Shown: in pieces, positions 27,048 through 35,772 of the stretch
Layout of the letters: each line of letters begins with the position of its first letter
Position numbering within the stretch: position 1 is the first letter of the stretch
Assembly: GCA_949297215.1 (NCBI GenBank)
Contig: CASFRV010000001.1
Span: 372,001 to 436,000, forward strand
Direction: 5' to 3'
Length of the DNA: 64,000 bases
DNA from: an uncultured Bacteroidales bacterium
Lineage (GTDB): Bacteria; Bacteroidota; Bacteroidia; Bacteroidales; Bacteroidaceae
Translations under genes and position numbers: made by a program
Notes under the pieces: model-generated
What the model was told of the DNA's origin: nothing
The model's database searches: none
Seen by the model: the letters and a program-made list of their open reading frames with translations, nothing else

Positions 27048-28860
27048 ATACGTTCATTTGGCAGTTTTTGCAGTCGAATTGCAGGCGGAAGCGTTTGCCG
27101 TCGGCCGTTTGCAGCATGAGCGGTTCTTTCCATGGCAGGGGCTTCCCGCTTTTTGTGCAGAAACCCAGCGCCTGGCGCAGGCAGTGGCGACATTCCATGA
27201 GGCGTGCCGAGGCAGGCGCTTTCAGCTCGTAGGCCGGCTCCACGCGGGTGGCGCCGTGCTCGGCATAGAAGGCGGCTGCCGCCCGGTTGGCCACGTTGGC
27301 CGTGTAGTCGAGCTGCGTGGCCGGCAGCGGGGCGCTCTTGTCCTCAGCCCGGCGCAGGGGGCGTTCGTAGGTGCATCGGTGGGCCCGCAGCAGGGCGTCG
27401 GTCGCTGCGCGGCGCCATGCGGCCAGCTGCGAGGCCGGTATGAAGCGCTCGCCCGCGGTGACGATTTCCACCCCGGCGCATTCAAAGGGCGTGTCGCCCA
27501 GTCGTGCCAGTTGGCGCCCGATGTTTTCCCGCTGCGGCGTGCGGGCCGTTTCGTGCGCTGCGTCGAAGGCCAGGCTCACGCTTCGTCCCGCTTCGTCGAT
27601 GGCATCGATGGCGTAGCCGGCCGCCGTTTCGCGCAGCGTGAGGCTCACGCTCAGCTTCCTTTCGGCCGAGGGGCGCGTCAGCACCTTTTCGAACGCCTGG
27701 TCGTGGTTGCGGTAGAGGGCAGCTCCCGGCCGGAGCCCCTCAGGCATCTCGGCAGGAAAGAGCTCCCGGCCCTCGGCGCGGTTCAGGCGGAAGCCGTGCA
27801 GGCGCCCTTCGCGGTCCAGGAAGCAGAGCCCGTCGCCGTTGGCAAAGCGCGCCGTCGTGGCCGTCACGCTGAGGCTGCCGCGCCCCACGCGCTCCACGCG
27901 CCCCACGGCCTCGCCGCGCGCTTTCGGCGTTTCGAAGCAATGCACGGGTTCGCCCCGCCCGTGCAGGAAATATTCCGTAAAGCCCCGGTTGAAGCTCTTT
28001 TCGGGCTGCGGGTCGAAGGTGGTGCGCGTCGTGCCCCACGAGGCCCGTTCATAGTCGGCGCTGCGCCGCGCCATCACTTTGTCCAGCTCGCGGCGATACC
28101 AGGCCGTAATGTTTTTCACGTAGGCCGCGTCTTTCAGCCGTCCTTCGATTTTGAACGAAGATATGCCGGCGTCCATCATTTCTTCGAGCGAGGCCGTGCG
28201 GTTCATGTCGCGCAGCGAGAGCAGGTGGCGCCCCGCCACGACGCATCGGCCGTCGGCATCGGTCAGGTCGAAGGGCAGGCGGCAAAACTGGGCGCAGCGT
28301 CCGCGGTTGGCCGAGCGGGCAAAGCAGTGTTCAGAGGCATAGCAGCGCCCGCTGTAACTGACGCAGAGCGCGCCGTGGACGAAAGCTTCGAGCGGAACGC
28401 TTACGGCGGCGTGGATGCGGGCCGTTTCGGCCAGCGAGAGCTCACGCGCCACGACGATCTGCGAAAAGCCGACGCTTTCCAGGAAGCGTGCCTGCTCGGG
28501 CGAGCGGTTGTCCATCTGCGTCGAGGCATGCAGGGCGATGGGCGGCAGGTCCAGGCGCAGCAGCCCGACGTCCTGCACGATGAGGGCGTCGGCCCCGGCG
28601 CGGTAGAGGGCCCGCGCGATGCGTTCGGCCTCGGCCAGTTCGTCGTCGTAGAGGATGGTGTTGAGCGTCACGTAGACGCGGGCACCGTACGTGTGGGCAA
28701 AGCTGCACAGAGCGGCGATGCTCTCCACGTCGTTGCCGGCCTGGGCGCGTGCGCCGAAGGCCGGACCGCCTATATAGACGGCGTCGGCCCCGTGCAGCAC
28801 GGCCTCGCGGCCGCAGGCGGCGTCGCGGGCCGGCGAGAGCAGTTCTATTTTGCGTTTCAT
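27034..28860 (-). CDS. U32-family protein, RlhA/TrhP-like RNA hydroxylase
   Basis: This 608-residue protein is annotated historically as peptidase U32. The N-terminal barrel starts MKRKIELLSPARDA and contains GADAVYIGGPAFGARA. The family cysteine cluster lies in GALCVSYSGRCYASEHCF and RGRCAQFCRLP. The C-terminal half (about 330-608) matches the extra DUF3656-like region found in the longer members. In E. coli, U32 proteins hydroxylate RNA: RlhA acts on 23S rRNA C2501 and TrhP on tRNA uridine 34. The length and C-terminal region suit RlhA best, but this is by resemblance. ATG 28858-28860 is 7 bp from a -7 element at 28868-28875. Confidence 0.85.
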   Translation of the reverse strand: MKRKIELLSPARDAACGREAVLHGADAVYIGGPAFGARAQAGNDVESIAALCSFAHTYGARVYVTLNTILYDDELAEAERIARALYRAGADALIVQDVGLLRLDLPPIALHASTQMDNRSPEQARFLESVGFSQIVVARELSLAETARIHAAVSVPLEAFVHGALCVSYSGRCYASEHCFARSANRGRCAQFCRLPFDLTDADGRCVVAGRHLLSLRDMNRTASLEEMMDAGISSFKIEGRLKDAAYVKNITAWYRRELDKVMARRSADYERASWGTTRTTFDPQPEKSFNRGFTEYFLHGRGEPVHCFETPKARGEAVGRVERVGRGSLSVTATTARFANGDGLCFLDREGRLHGFRLNRAEGRELFPAEMPEGLRPGAALYRNHDQAFEKVLTRPSAERKLSVSLTLRETAAGYAIDAIDEAGRSVSLAFDAAHETARTPQRENIGRQLARLGDTPFECAGVEIVTAGERFIPASQLAAWRRAATDALLRAHRCTYERPLRRAEDKSAPLPATQLDYTANVANRAAAAFYAEHGATRVEPAYELKAPASARLMECRHCLRQALGFCTKSGKPLPWKEPLMLQTADGKRFRLQFDCKNCQMNVYATH

Positions 28861-28867
28861 TGGTTTG

Positions 28868-28875
28868 CAAAGGTA
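28868..28875 (-). promoter_or_regulatory. -7 promoter element for the U32 gene
   Basis: TACCTTTG on the minus strand fits TAnnTTTG, immediately upstream of the ATG. Confidence 0.4.
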
Positions 28876-29057
28876 GTGCATTCTCCGTCCGTGGCGGCGT
28901 TTGCGGACGAAAAATGTTTTTGCCGGCAGCTTGGGCTGTGCAAGCCGGCGACAAAATCGTTTTTCCGGCCGGCATACCGGTCCGACAAGCCGGGAAAACG
29001 GCGGGCTGCGGGCCGGAAATGTTTTTTCGGCGACGCAGCACGCCCACCGGCATACAG

Positions 29058-29101
29058 AAACCGCCGGAGAGGTGTCGTTGCGGGCACCTTTCCGGCGGTT
29101 T
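29058..29101 (-). terminator. Terminator of the GH25 gene
   Basis: A long imperfect hairpin (29058-29074 with 29085-29101) lies just past the GH25 stop and is followed on the minus strand by TTTCTGT. Confidence 0.65.
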
Positions 29102-29120
29102 GTTTCGTAGGTCGCGGGGC

Positions 29121-31373
29121 CTACTTTACACAGGCACGCTTGCGATAGGCTTCAAACTGCTCTTTCGAGCCGTTGAACACGTTGATGTCCACCTCGGTGC
29201 GGATGCCGGCCACGCGGCCGGCCGCCGTCAGTTGCCAGAAGAGCAGGCGCACGTAGGGGCGATACTCCCCGTAGCGCGCAATCCACACGTCGTAGCGCCG
29301 CAAAGCCTCGGGGGCGTCGGGCATGTAGGTGTTGACAAACTGCTGACTGACGTAAAGGATGGGGCGCGTGCCCACGCGGGCCTCGACCCGCTGCATCCAG
29401 GCCAGCATCTCGCGGAACATGGCTTTTTCGCCGCCCATGGCCGCTATCTGCCGGCGGGTGAGCTCGACGTCGAGCACAGGGGGCAGGTCGCCGCGGCGCG
29501 GTGCCGCCGTTTTCAGGAAGAAATCGGCCTGTGCGCGGCCCGGGCGGGTCGAGAAGAAGTGGTAAGCCCCCACGGCAATGCCCCGCCGGCGCGCGCTGGC
29601 GGCGTCGGCAGCGTAATAGCGGTTGCGTATCGTGGTGCCCTGCGAGGCTTTGATGAAAACGAACGAGACGGGATAGTCGGTCTTTCCCCGGGCATGCCGC
29701 CGGGCCGTCGGGCCCAGGTCGGTGATGCGCAGCCGCGACCAGTCGATGCCGAAACGCCGGCGGCCGCGCTCGTGCTGATAGCGCGATATGTCGATGCCGT
29801 AGATGCGCCGGGCCGTATAGACCATTTGCTCGCCGCGGAAGCGGTCCTTGCGCCAGATGCCGCAACGCACGATGTGCTCCGGCTCGACGGCATAGCCGAA
29901 GCCGTGGCGCCGGCCGGCCTGCCATTCGCCGCGGTAGTAGACGCCGTTGTCCGTGCGCCAGACGCCGCGTCCCTCGAAAGCCAGCGAGGCGTCGAACGAA
30001 CCCCGGTAGATGCCCTCGCGGTCGGAGCAGACGCCGCGGGGCAGCGTGTCGGCGCGCCAGATGCCCGTGTAGGTGCGTCCCAGCGTGTCGGTAAAAATGC
30101 CGAAGCCTGAGCGTCGGCCCCGCAGCCAGCCGCCGCGGTAGCACGAGCCGTCTGCATAGCGCATCCGGCCCGTGCCGTCGCGTTGGCCGCCGGAGAGCGC
30201 ACCTTCGTAGACCGTCGAGTCGGTGAGCTGCCGCCCGTAGCCCCGGCCGGCCATGAAGCGCCCGGCCGTGTTGCGCCTGAGGGGCAGGGCACGCCCGGCG
30301 TCGGCGCTCCGGTAGGCCGTCGGGGCGGCAAAGCGCAGCCGCCACCAAGCGGTCATGTTGTGCCAGAGCGCTGCGGGGTAGGAGCGGGTGCCGTAGACGG
30401 CCCGGCTGAGCGTGGCGGCGTCGACGACGCCATCGGCCGTTTGCATGCCCACCAGCTGGCCGAAGGCGTTGACAACGGGCGCGCCGGCGGCCACCGTCAT
30501 GCCGCGAGGGGTGTCGGCCGTGCGCACGGCGTCGGGAACGGGCACGGCGTCGCCCCCGGCCGGCACGTCGTAGAGCAGATAGCCGAAGAGCCGGGCGGGC
30601 AGCCGGCGCGGCGTCAGGCCGGGCGGCGGGAGCAGGTAGGGCACAAAGCGGAAGGCGCCTTCGGGCAGCAGGCGGCTGCGCAGACGGAGCACGAGCACGG
30701 ACGTATCGGGAGCTGCCACGAAGTCGGCCGGCAGCCGGCAGCCGAGTATTTTTCCCGAGTCGGCCACCTGGCGGTATATCACCTCGTAGCGGTCTTCGCG
30801 CACGGCTTCGAGCTGTTTCTTGCGCAGCGCTCCGTCGAAGAGGGTGAGCAGAGAGTCGAGCCGCGAGCGGTGACGGACAAGGCGGCTGCGAAAGGCCATC
30901 ACGTCGTTGTAGCCTTCGTCGGTTACGGTGTGCGTGCGGGCGTAATAGTCGAGCTCGTCGCTTTGGCGGGCATAGACCTCTTTCAGGTGGAGCAGCCGTT
31001 TGTGCTCTTTTTCCAGGAGGGGGCGCAGCCGCCGGTCGTCCAGGCGTGCGGGGCGTCCGCGGTGCAGGTCGGCCGCGGTGAGCAGCAGGCCGTCGTTCGA
31101 ACAGAAGAAACCGGTGCGGTGGCCGGTCGTCGTGGCCGAGTCGGCATAGATGGTCATGCCGTGCAGGAGGGTGTCGGCCGGAACGCCGCTGAAAAAGAGC
31201 GTATCGCCGGGGCGGACGGCCACGGCGTAGTGGCTGCGGCATTCGACAAGGCAAACGCCCCGGAGCTGCCGCCCGACGGATGCGGGAAAGAAAAAGAGCA
31301 GGCCCAGGACGACCACGGCGACAGCCGACGCCGCGAGCCAAAGCTTTTTACGGGGTAGAGGACGCATTTTCAT
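29121..31373 (-). CDS. Membrane-anchored MORN-repeat GH25 lysozyme-like protein
   Basis: This 750-residue multidomain protein has, in order: a membrane anchor (about 9-30); a region with degenerate trypsin/HtrA features (GLLLTAAD at 95-102, DTSVLVLRL at about 223, AAGAPVVN at 295-302); MORN repeats (about 380-515, such as YRGGWLRGRRSGFGIF and YRGEWQAGRRHGFGY); and a C-terminal glycoside hydrolase 25 domain (about 523-745). The GH25 domain starts YGIDISRYQ and has the catalytic pair in PPVLDVELT. GH25 enzymes cut the MurNAc-GlcNAc bond of peptidoglycan, so it may remodel the cell wall from the periplasmic face. In the trypsin-like part the expected His and Ser positions read Asp102 and Ala296, so that domain is probably inactive. 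Single-gene unit with its own terminator. Confidence 0.87.
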   Translation of the reverse strand: MKMRPLPRKKLWLAASAVAVVVLGLLFFFPASVGRQLRGVCLVECRSHYAVAVRPGDTLFFSGVPADTLLHGMTIYADSATTTGHRTGFFCSNDGLLLTAADLHRGRPARLDDRRLRPLLEKEHKRLLHLKEVYARQSDELDYYARTHTVTDEGYNDVMAFRSRLVRHRSRLDSLLTLFDGALRKKQLEAVREDRYEVIYRQVADSGKILGCRLPADFVAAPDTSVLVLRLRSRLLPEGAFRFVPYLLPPPGLTPRRLPARLFGYLLYDVPAGGDAVPVPDAVRTADTPRGMTVAAGAPVVNAFGQLVGMQTADGVVDAATLSRAVYGTRSYPAALWHNMTAWWRLRFAAPTAYRSADAGRALPLRRNTAGRFMAGRGYGRQLTDSTVYEGALSGGQRDGTGRMRYADGSCYRGGWLRGRRSGFGIFTDTLGRTYTGIWRADTLPRGVCSDREGIYRGSFDASLAFEGRGVWRTDNGVYYRGEWQAGRRHGFGYAVEPEHIVRCGIWRKDRFRGEQMVYTARRIYGIDISRYQHERGRRRFGIDWSRLRITDLGPTARRHARGKTDYPVSFVFIKASQGTTIRNRYYAADAASARRRGIAVGAYHFFSTRPGRAQADFFLKTAAPRRGDLPPVLDVELTRRQIAAMGGEKAMFREMLAWMQRVEARVGTRPILYVSQQFVNTYMPDAPEALRRYDVWIARYGEYRPYVRLLFWQLTAAGRVAGIRTEVDINVFNGSKEQFEAYRKRACVK

Positions 31374-31394
31374 CGTTCCAAAATTTCAGGAAGC

Positions 31395-31402
31395 CAAAGT
31401 TA
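31395..31402 (-). promoter_or_regulatory. -7 promoter element for the GH25 gene
   Basis: TAACTTTG on the minus strand fits TAnnTTTG, 22 bp before the GH25 ATG. Confidence 0.45.
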
Positions 31403-31492
31403 ATGATTTTTTGCAGCATGTGCGCCCTGCCGGGGCGAGGAATGTGAGGCACTGTGCGGCCGATAAAGCTTTTTACGGCGGCATAAATGAAA

Positions 31493-31524
31493 GGGCGGAG
31501 CCGCCGGCACGCGAGGCTCCGCCC
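31493..31524 (-). terminator. Terminator of the YeiH-family gene
   Basis: A perfect 10-bp GC stem (31493-31502 with 31515-31524) is followed on the minus strand by TTTCATTT. Confidence 0.7.
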
Positions 31525-31552
31525 TGATGGGGACATCAATGGGGACAGACGG

Positions 31553-32611
31553 TCAGACCAGATACTTGGCAATGGCGTAGCCGCCGAAGAGCAGCCACAG
31601 ATAAATGAGCCCGGCCAGATAGAAAGGCTTGGCGCCGGCCTGCCTGAACTTGTCGAAGCTCGTTTCGGCCCCCAGAGCAGTCATGGCCATGGTGAGCAGG
31701 AACGTATCGACGTTGCCGATGAACGCGATGCCGCTTTCGAGCCAGTCGGCCGGTATGAAGGTGAGGCTGTGCAGCCATGAGTTGAGACCGATGACAAGGA
31801 GAAAATAGAATGCAAACCAGGGAATGGCGATTTTGCTCTTTTCGCGCGGAGCGCCGGCGACGGCTTTCTTTCCCCGTGCCAGACAAAGGCCCATGACGAC
31901 GAGAACAGGGGCCAGCAGCATGACACGTATCATCTTTGTGATGGTGGCAGTGTCGGCCACGTGGCCGCCGGCGGCATCGATGGCGTTGCCTGCGCCGACG
32001 ACGTGGGCCACCTCGTGCAGCGTTGAGCCGGTGTAGACGGCTATCTGTTGCTGAGAGAGGCCGTCGAGCCAGCCGGCGCGGTACATGATGGGGTAAAGAA
32101 ACATGGAGAGCGTACCGAAAATGACGACGGTGGAAACAGCCACGGCTGTCTTATGGGGCTCGCAGCGCACCACGGGCTCGGCGCCCAGCACGGCGGCGGC
32201 TCCGCAGATGGCGCTGCCGGTGGAGGTCATGAGGGCGGTTTGCGAGTCGATTTTCAAGAGCTTGCCCAGCAGTATGCCCAGGAGCAGGGTGCCCGTGACG
32301 ATAATGACGTCGGCCGTGATGGCGGGAAGGCCGATGTCGAGCACTTGCTGGAACGTCAGCTTGAAGCCATAAAGCACTACGCCGGTGCGCAGAATTTGCT
32401 TCGAACAGAACTTGATGCCCGGCACCCACGTCTGCGGCAGTTTGTTGCGCAGGCTGTTGGCATAGAGCATGCCCAAAACGATGCCGACAATGAGCGGACT
32501 GAACGAAAGACGCTTGACAAAGTTGAACTCGGCGATGTAAAAGGCGGAGAAAGAGAACAAAACAATCAGAAGGACGCCGTGGAGCACTTCGCCCCGGTTT
32601 TCTTTGAACAT
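31553..32611 (-). CDS. YeiH-family putative sulfate exporter (UPF0324)
   Basis: The 352-residue integral membrane protein has about ten hydrophobic helices and YeiH/UPF0324 hallmarks: SPLIVGIVLGMLYANSL, GVVLYGFKLTFQQVLDIG, STGSAICGAAAVLGAEPV and GSTLHEVAHVVGAGNAI. Members are annotated as putative sulfate exporters because some are found with taurine or sulfonate breakdown genes; direct transport evidence is thin. I use ATG 32609-32611 since the protein then starts MFKENRGEVLHG, as others do, and because a -7 element sits just upstream (32639-32646, minus strand). No sulfonate genes are near, so the substrate here is open. Confidence 0.88.
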   Translation of the reverse strand: MFKENRGEVLHGVLLIVLFSFSAFYIAEFNFVKRLSFSPLIVGIVLGMLYANSLRNKLPQTWVPGIKFCSKQILRTGVVLYGFKLTFQQVLDIGLPAITADVIIVTGTLLLGILLGKLLKIDSQTALMTSTGSAICGAAAVLGAEPVVRCEPHKTAVAVSTVVIFGTLSMFLYPIMYRAGWLDGLSQQQIAVYTGSTLHEVAHVVGAGNAIDAAGGHVADTATITKMIRVMLLAPVLVVMGLCLARGKKAVAGAPREKSKIAIPWFAFYFLLVIGLNSWLHSLTFIPADWLESGIAFIGNVDTFLLTMAMTALGAETSFDKFRQAGAKPFYLAGLIYLWLLFGGYAIAKYLV

Positions 32612-32638
32612 ATAAAACGGTTTATGAAATTGAAAGCG

Positions 32639-32646
32639 CAAAGGTA
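32639..32646 (-). promoter_or_regulatory. -7 promoter element for the YeiH-family gene
   Basis: TACCTTTG on the minus strand fits TAnnTTTG, 27 bp before the ATG. Confidence 0.45.
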
Positions 32647-32774
32647 CAAAAAGGTGAGAGACAAGACAGAGGGAAAACTTGTTTTTCCTCTGTTTGTCCG
32701 AACCGCATCTTATCTTCGTGGAACAAAGGTACAAAAAGAAAGGCCATGCCGGGCCTGTTCCGTTACATTTCCGG

Positions 32775-32782
32775 TATCTTTG
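32775..32782 (+). promoter_or_regulatory. -7 promoter element for the nitroreductase gene
   Basis: TATCTTTG fits TAnnTTTG and lies 62 bp before the ATG at 32845. Confidence 0.45.
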
Positions 32783-32844
32783 CAGGCGGAAGGTGCAGTG
32801 CGTTGTGCGTCTGCCCTTTTTCTTCACTCACAAAACACTGATTT

Positions 32845-33483
32845 ATGAAACGTACAAGACTATTGCTTATGAGTATGCTGTTGTCAACAGCCATGTTCGC
32901 ACAGGAAGGCCCCATCAGCTTGCCCCGGCCGGACATGAGCCGGCCGGCCACCGTGATGCAGGCTTTGCAGCAACGCTGTTCGACGCGCGAGTTTGCCACC
33001 CGCGAGCTTTCGGAACAAGACCTGGGCGACCTGCTTTGGGCGGCCAACGGCGTGAACCGTCCCGAAACGGGAAAGCGCACGGCGCCCTCGGCCCTGAACC
33101 GGCAGGACGTGGATATTTACGTGGTGAGGCAGGACGGATGCTACCTCTATGACGCCGCGGAGCACCGGCTGGTGCCGGTTGCCAAGGGCGATTACAGGAA
33201 AGACGTGGCAGCCGGTCAGGATTTTGCCGCCGAAGCACCCGTCTCGCTGGTGCTGGTGAGCGATTTTGCCCGCATGGGCGACGTGGCGTCGGCCGGTACG
33301 GCCAAGGCCTGTGCCGTCGACGCGGGCATCGTGTCGCAGAACATTTCTTTATTCTGCGCGGCAGCCAATCTGGCCACCGTCCCGAGAATGACCATGAACG
33401 AGACGGCTTTGCGCAAGGCCCTGAAACTGAAAGACAGCCAGCAGCTGATGCTGAACCATCCCGTGGGCCACATGAAACGGTAG
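32845..33483 (+). CDS. Exported nitroreductase-family protein
   Basis: This 212-residue protein combines a signal peptide (MKRTRLLLMSMLLSTAMFAQ) with a nitroreductase/SagB-like FMN fold: QQRCSTREFATRELSEQDL (phosphate-binding Arg-Ser/Thr-Arg entry), DLLWAANGVNRPETGKRTAPSA, then VDAGIVSQNISLFCAAANL (helix of the dimer core). Family members are FMN-dependent oxidoreductases. Export to the periplasm is unusual for a flavin-binding fold but is seen in Bacteroidota. The product ends with the family's short G-H tail (HPVGHMKR). Substrate unknown. It converges on rho across a shared terminator. Confidence 0.85.
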   Translation: MKRTRLLLMSMLLSTAMFAQEGPISLPRPDMSRPATVMQALQQRCSTREFATRELSEQDLGDLLWAANGVNRPETGKRTAPSALNRQDVDIYVVRQDGCYLYDAAEHRLVPVAKGDYRKDVAAGQDFAAEAPVSLVLVSDFARMGDVASAGTAKACAVDAGIVSQNISLFCAAANLATVPRMTMNETALRKALKLKDSQQLMLNHPVGHMKR

Positions 33484-33540
33484 GAGCCGGCGGAAACCGC
33501 TTTCCGCCATGCCGCCACCGGCCGGCTGCGGAGCGGAAAA

Positions 33541-33584
33541 AACAAGGCGCTGCCATGCTCGCAGAGAGCAGGCAGCGCCTTGTT
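33541..33584. terminator. Bidirectional terminator between nitroreductase and rho
   Basis: A perfect 14-bp stem (33541-33554 with 33571-33584) with TTG-rich flanks separates the two convergent genes. Confidence 0.8.
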
Positions 33585-33613
33585 TGTCGGGGCCGGACGG
33601 GCTGGCCCGCCGG

Positions 33614-35545
33614 TTATGAGTTCATGGAGAGAAGAAACTCTTCGTTGTTGAGCGTTGTCTCCATGCGCTTCTTGACATCGTTCATGGCCTCAATAGGCGT
33701 CATCTCTGAGATGTAGTTGCGCAGCACCCACATGCGGTTAAGCGTTTGCGGGTCTTGGAGAAGGTCGTCGCGGCGCGTGCTGGAAGCCACTATGTTGACA
33801 GCCGGGAAGATGCGCTTGTTGCTGAGCGTGCGGTCGAGTTGGAGCTCCATGTTTCCGGTGCCTTTAAACTCTTCGAAGATGACTTCATCCATCTTTGAGC
33901 CCGTGTCGATAAGCGCCGTGGCAATGATGGTAAGCGAACCGCCTCCCTCGATGTTGCGCGCGGCACCGAAGAAACGTTTCGGCTTTTGAAGGGCGTTGGC
34001 GTCGACACCGCCGGAAAGCACTTTGCCCGAGGCCGGAGAGACCGTATTATAGGCTCTGGCCAGACGGGTAATGGAGTCGAGGAAAATAACAACGTCGTGG
34101 CCACACTCTACCATTCGCTTGGCTTTTTCGAGCACAATGCCCGCGATTTTTACGTGGCGGGCGGCCGGTTCGTCAAACGTGGAGGCAATGACTTCCGCGT
34201 TGACCGTGCGGGCCATGTCGGTGACTTCTTCGGGACGCTCGTCGATGAGCAGCATCATCAGGTAGGTGTCGGGATGATTGGCCGCGATGGCGTTTGCAAT
34301 GTCTTTCATGAGCATCGTTTTACCCGTCTTGGGCTGAGCAACAATCAAGGCGCGCTGCCCCTTGCCTATCGGGGTGAAAAGATCAACGATGCGGCGGGAC
34401 AGAGAGTCACCCTTGCCCGTGCAGAGGCGGAACTTCTCTTCGGGGAACAGGGGGGTGAGGTGCTCAAACGCCACTCTGTCGCGCACGACATTGGGGTCGA
34501 GGCCGTTTATCCGTTCGGCTTTTAAAAGGGCAAAGTACTTCTCGCCTTCACGCGGAATTTTAACGGAGCCTTCAACAACGTCGCCCGTCTTGAGCCCGTA
34601 GGATTTTATCTGATTCGGGGAGACGTAAATGTCGTCCGGCGAGGTCAGATAGTTGTAATCGGACGAACGGAGAAAGCCAAAGCCTTCGGGCATGATTTCC
34701 AAAACGCCGCGTCCGTCCAGAAGGTTGTCGAACGGGGTGTAGGCCGCAGCTGCCGACTGCTCGCCGGGGGCAGAAGAATAGCCGGAGGCAGCATCGGGAC
34801 CGTAGGGGGCGTAATCCTTGTTTTTCCCGTATTTGGGTGCGAACGAGCTGAAATCGCCGGCGTATCCGGCGTCTTCAATGACGGGTATGTCCTCGATGAT
34901 AATAAAATCGGACGTGGAATGGGGAGATTTGACGGGGGCGGGGGCTGCTTCGTCCGGCGTTTCCGACTCGTTTTCCGGCGCGAGGCTGCCTTTCAAGGTC
35001 ATGTTGGTCAGGCTTTCTTTCATCTCCTGTAAATCGAGCTGCGGCTCTTCGTTTTTTTCCTGAGAGGCCTGCTGCTGGATCTGCTCGCTGATGAAGTCGG
35101 GAAGCTCGGGATCGGGCGTTTCGGCGGGAGCTGCGGCAGGCTGCATTGCCTCTTCGCTGTCTGTGGCCACTTCTTCTACGGTTTCTTGGGGAGCGGCGGC
35201 AGCCGGGGCTTGTTCGGCCTTTGCCGGGCGGCCTCTTCTTTTCTTGGGCTCGGTCGGAGCTTCGGCTGCGGGGGCTTCGGGGGCGGGCGCTTTTTCGAAA
35301 CGCTCGCTTTGTCCCTGCGATGCCGAATAGATGTGGCCGGCATCTTTCTTTAAGATGCGTGTGCGCTTGGGCTTGGCCGGGGCTGCTTGCTGTCCGGCCG
35401 TAATTTCGGCCTGCGCGTCGAGGATATCGTAGATCAATTCCTCTTTTACCTGGCTGTGCTTATGAGGAGTGTCCATTTCGGTCGCAATAGCGCGCAATTC
35501 CTCCTCATCCTTATTCATCAAAAGGTCTTTTGTATAAAGTGCCAT
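33614..35545 (-). CDS. rho: Transcription termination factor Rho
   Basis: Rho is the hexameric RNA helicase that ends transcription of untranslated RNA. The 643-residue product is about 220 residues longer than E. coli Rho. After a SAP-like N-terminal Rho_N domain (about 1-48) comes a low-complexity insert (about 50-270) rich in Pro, Ala, Glu and Lys. Then follow the cold-shock-type RNA-binding domain (about 272-345, [16 protein letters not shown]) and the ATPase with Walker A ([13 protein letters not shown]), Walker B ([15 protein letters not shown]) and [13 protein letters not shown] similar disordered region in Bacteroides thetaiotaomicron Rho has been reported to drive phase separation. 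A -7 element lies at 35677-35684, giving a leader of about 125 nt that could host autoregulation. Confidence 0.97.
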   Translation of the reverse strand: MALYTKDLLMNKDEEELRAIATEMDTPHKHSQVKEELIYDILDAQAEITAGQQAAPAKPKRTRILKKDAGHIYSASQGQSERFEKAPAPEAPAAEAPTEPKKRRGRPAKAEQAPAAAAPQETVEEVATDSEEAMQPAAAPAETPDPELPDFISEQIQQQASQEKNEEPQLDLQEMKESLTNMTLKGSLAPENESETPDEAAPAPVKSPHSTSDFIIIEDIPVIEDAGYAGDFSSFAPKYGKNKDYAPYGPDAASGYSSAPGEQSAAAAYTPFDNLLDGRGVLEIMPEGFGFLRSSDYNYLTSPDDIYVSPNQIKSYGLKTGDVVEGSVKIPREGEKYFALLKAERINGLDPNVVRDRVAFEHLTPLFPEEKFRLCTGKGDSLSRRIVDLFTPIGKGQRALIVAQPKTGKTMLMKDIANAIAANHPDTYLMMLLIDERPEEVTDMARTVNAEVIASTFDEPAARHVKIAGIVLEKAKRMVECGHDVVIFLDSITRLARAYNTVSPASGKVLSGGVDANALQKPKRFFGAARNIEGGGSLTIIATALIDTGSKMDEVIFEEFKGTGNMELQLDRTLSNKRIFPAVNIVASSTRRDDLLQDPQTLNRMWVLRNYISEMTPIEAMNDVKKRMETTLNNEEFLLSMNS

Positions 35546-35676
35546 TTGTTGTAAAACGTTTTGGGAGTGAACCGACGCAAAACAATTCGCAGGATAGGAA
35601 AATTGCGTCGGCAGTTATCAGAATTTGTATTGTTGTGGATTGCTGAAATTGAAACTAATTGCGGTTTCCAGCGCTG

Positions 35677-35684
35677 CAAAAGTA
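35677..35684 (-). promoter_or_regulatory. -7 promoter element for rho
   Basis: TACTTTTG on the minus strand fits TAnnTTTG. TTG at 35703-35705 lies 18 bp upstream, slightly short but plausible as -33. Confidence 0.5.
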
Positions 35685-35772
35685 CGCATTTTCTTTTTAA
35701 AGCAAAATGGTATATCTATTTTTTTCCATAATTTCGCGTAATAATTCATTTAGGAAATTTTATTGGAAGCGA

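Noticed and set aside
26995..29148. Plus-strand open frame (717 codons) opposite the U32 gene
   Set aside because: No recognisable domain and biased composition; the U32 protein on the other strand has its full cysteine cluster.
29152..31341. Alternative minus-strand frame (729 codons) within the GH25 gene
   Set aside because: Arginine/proline/alanine-rich frame-shifted reading; the GH25 frame has motifs, anchor and repeats.
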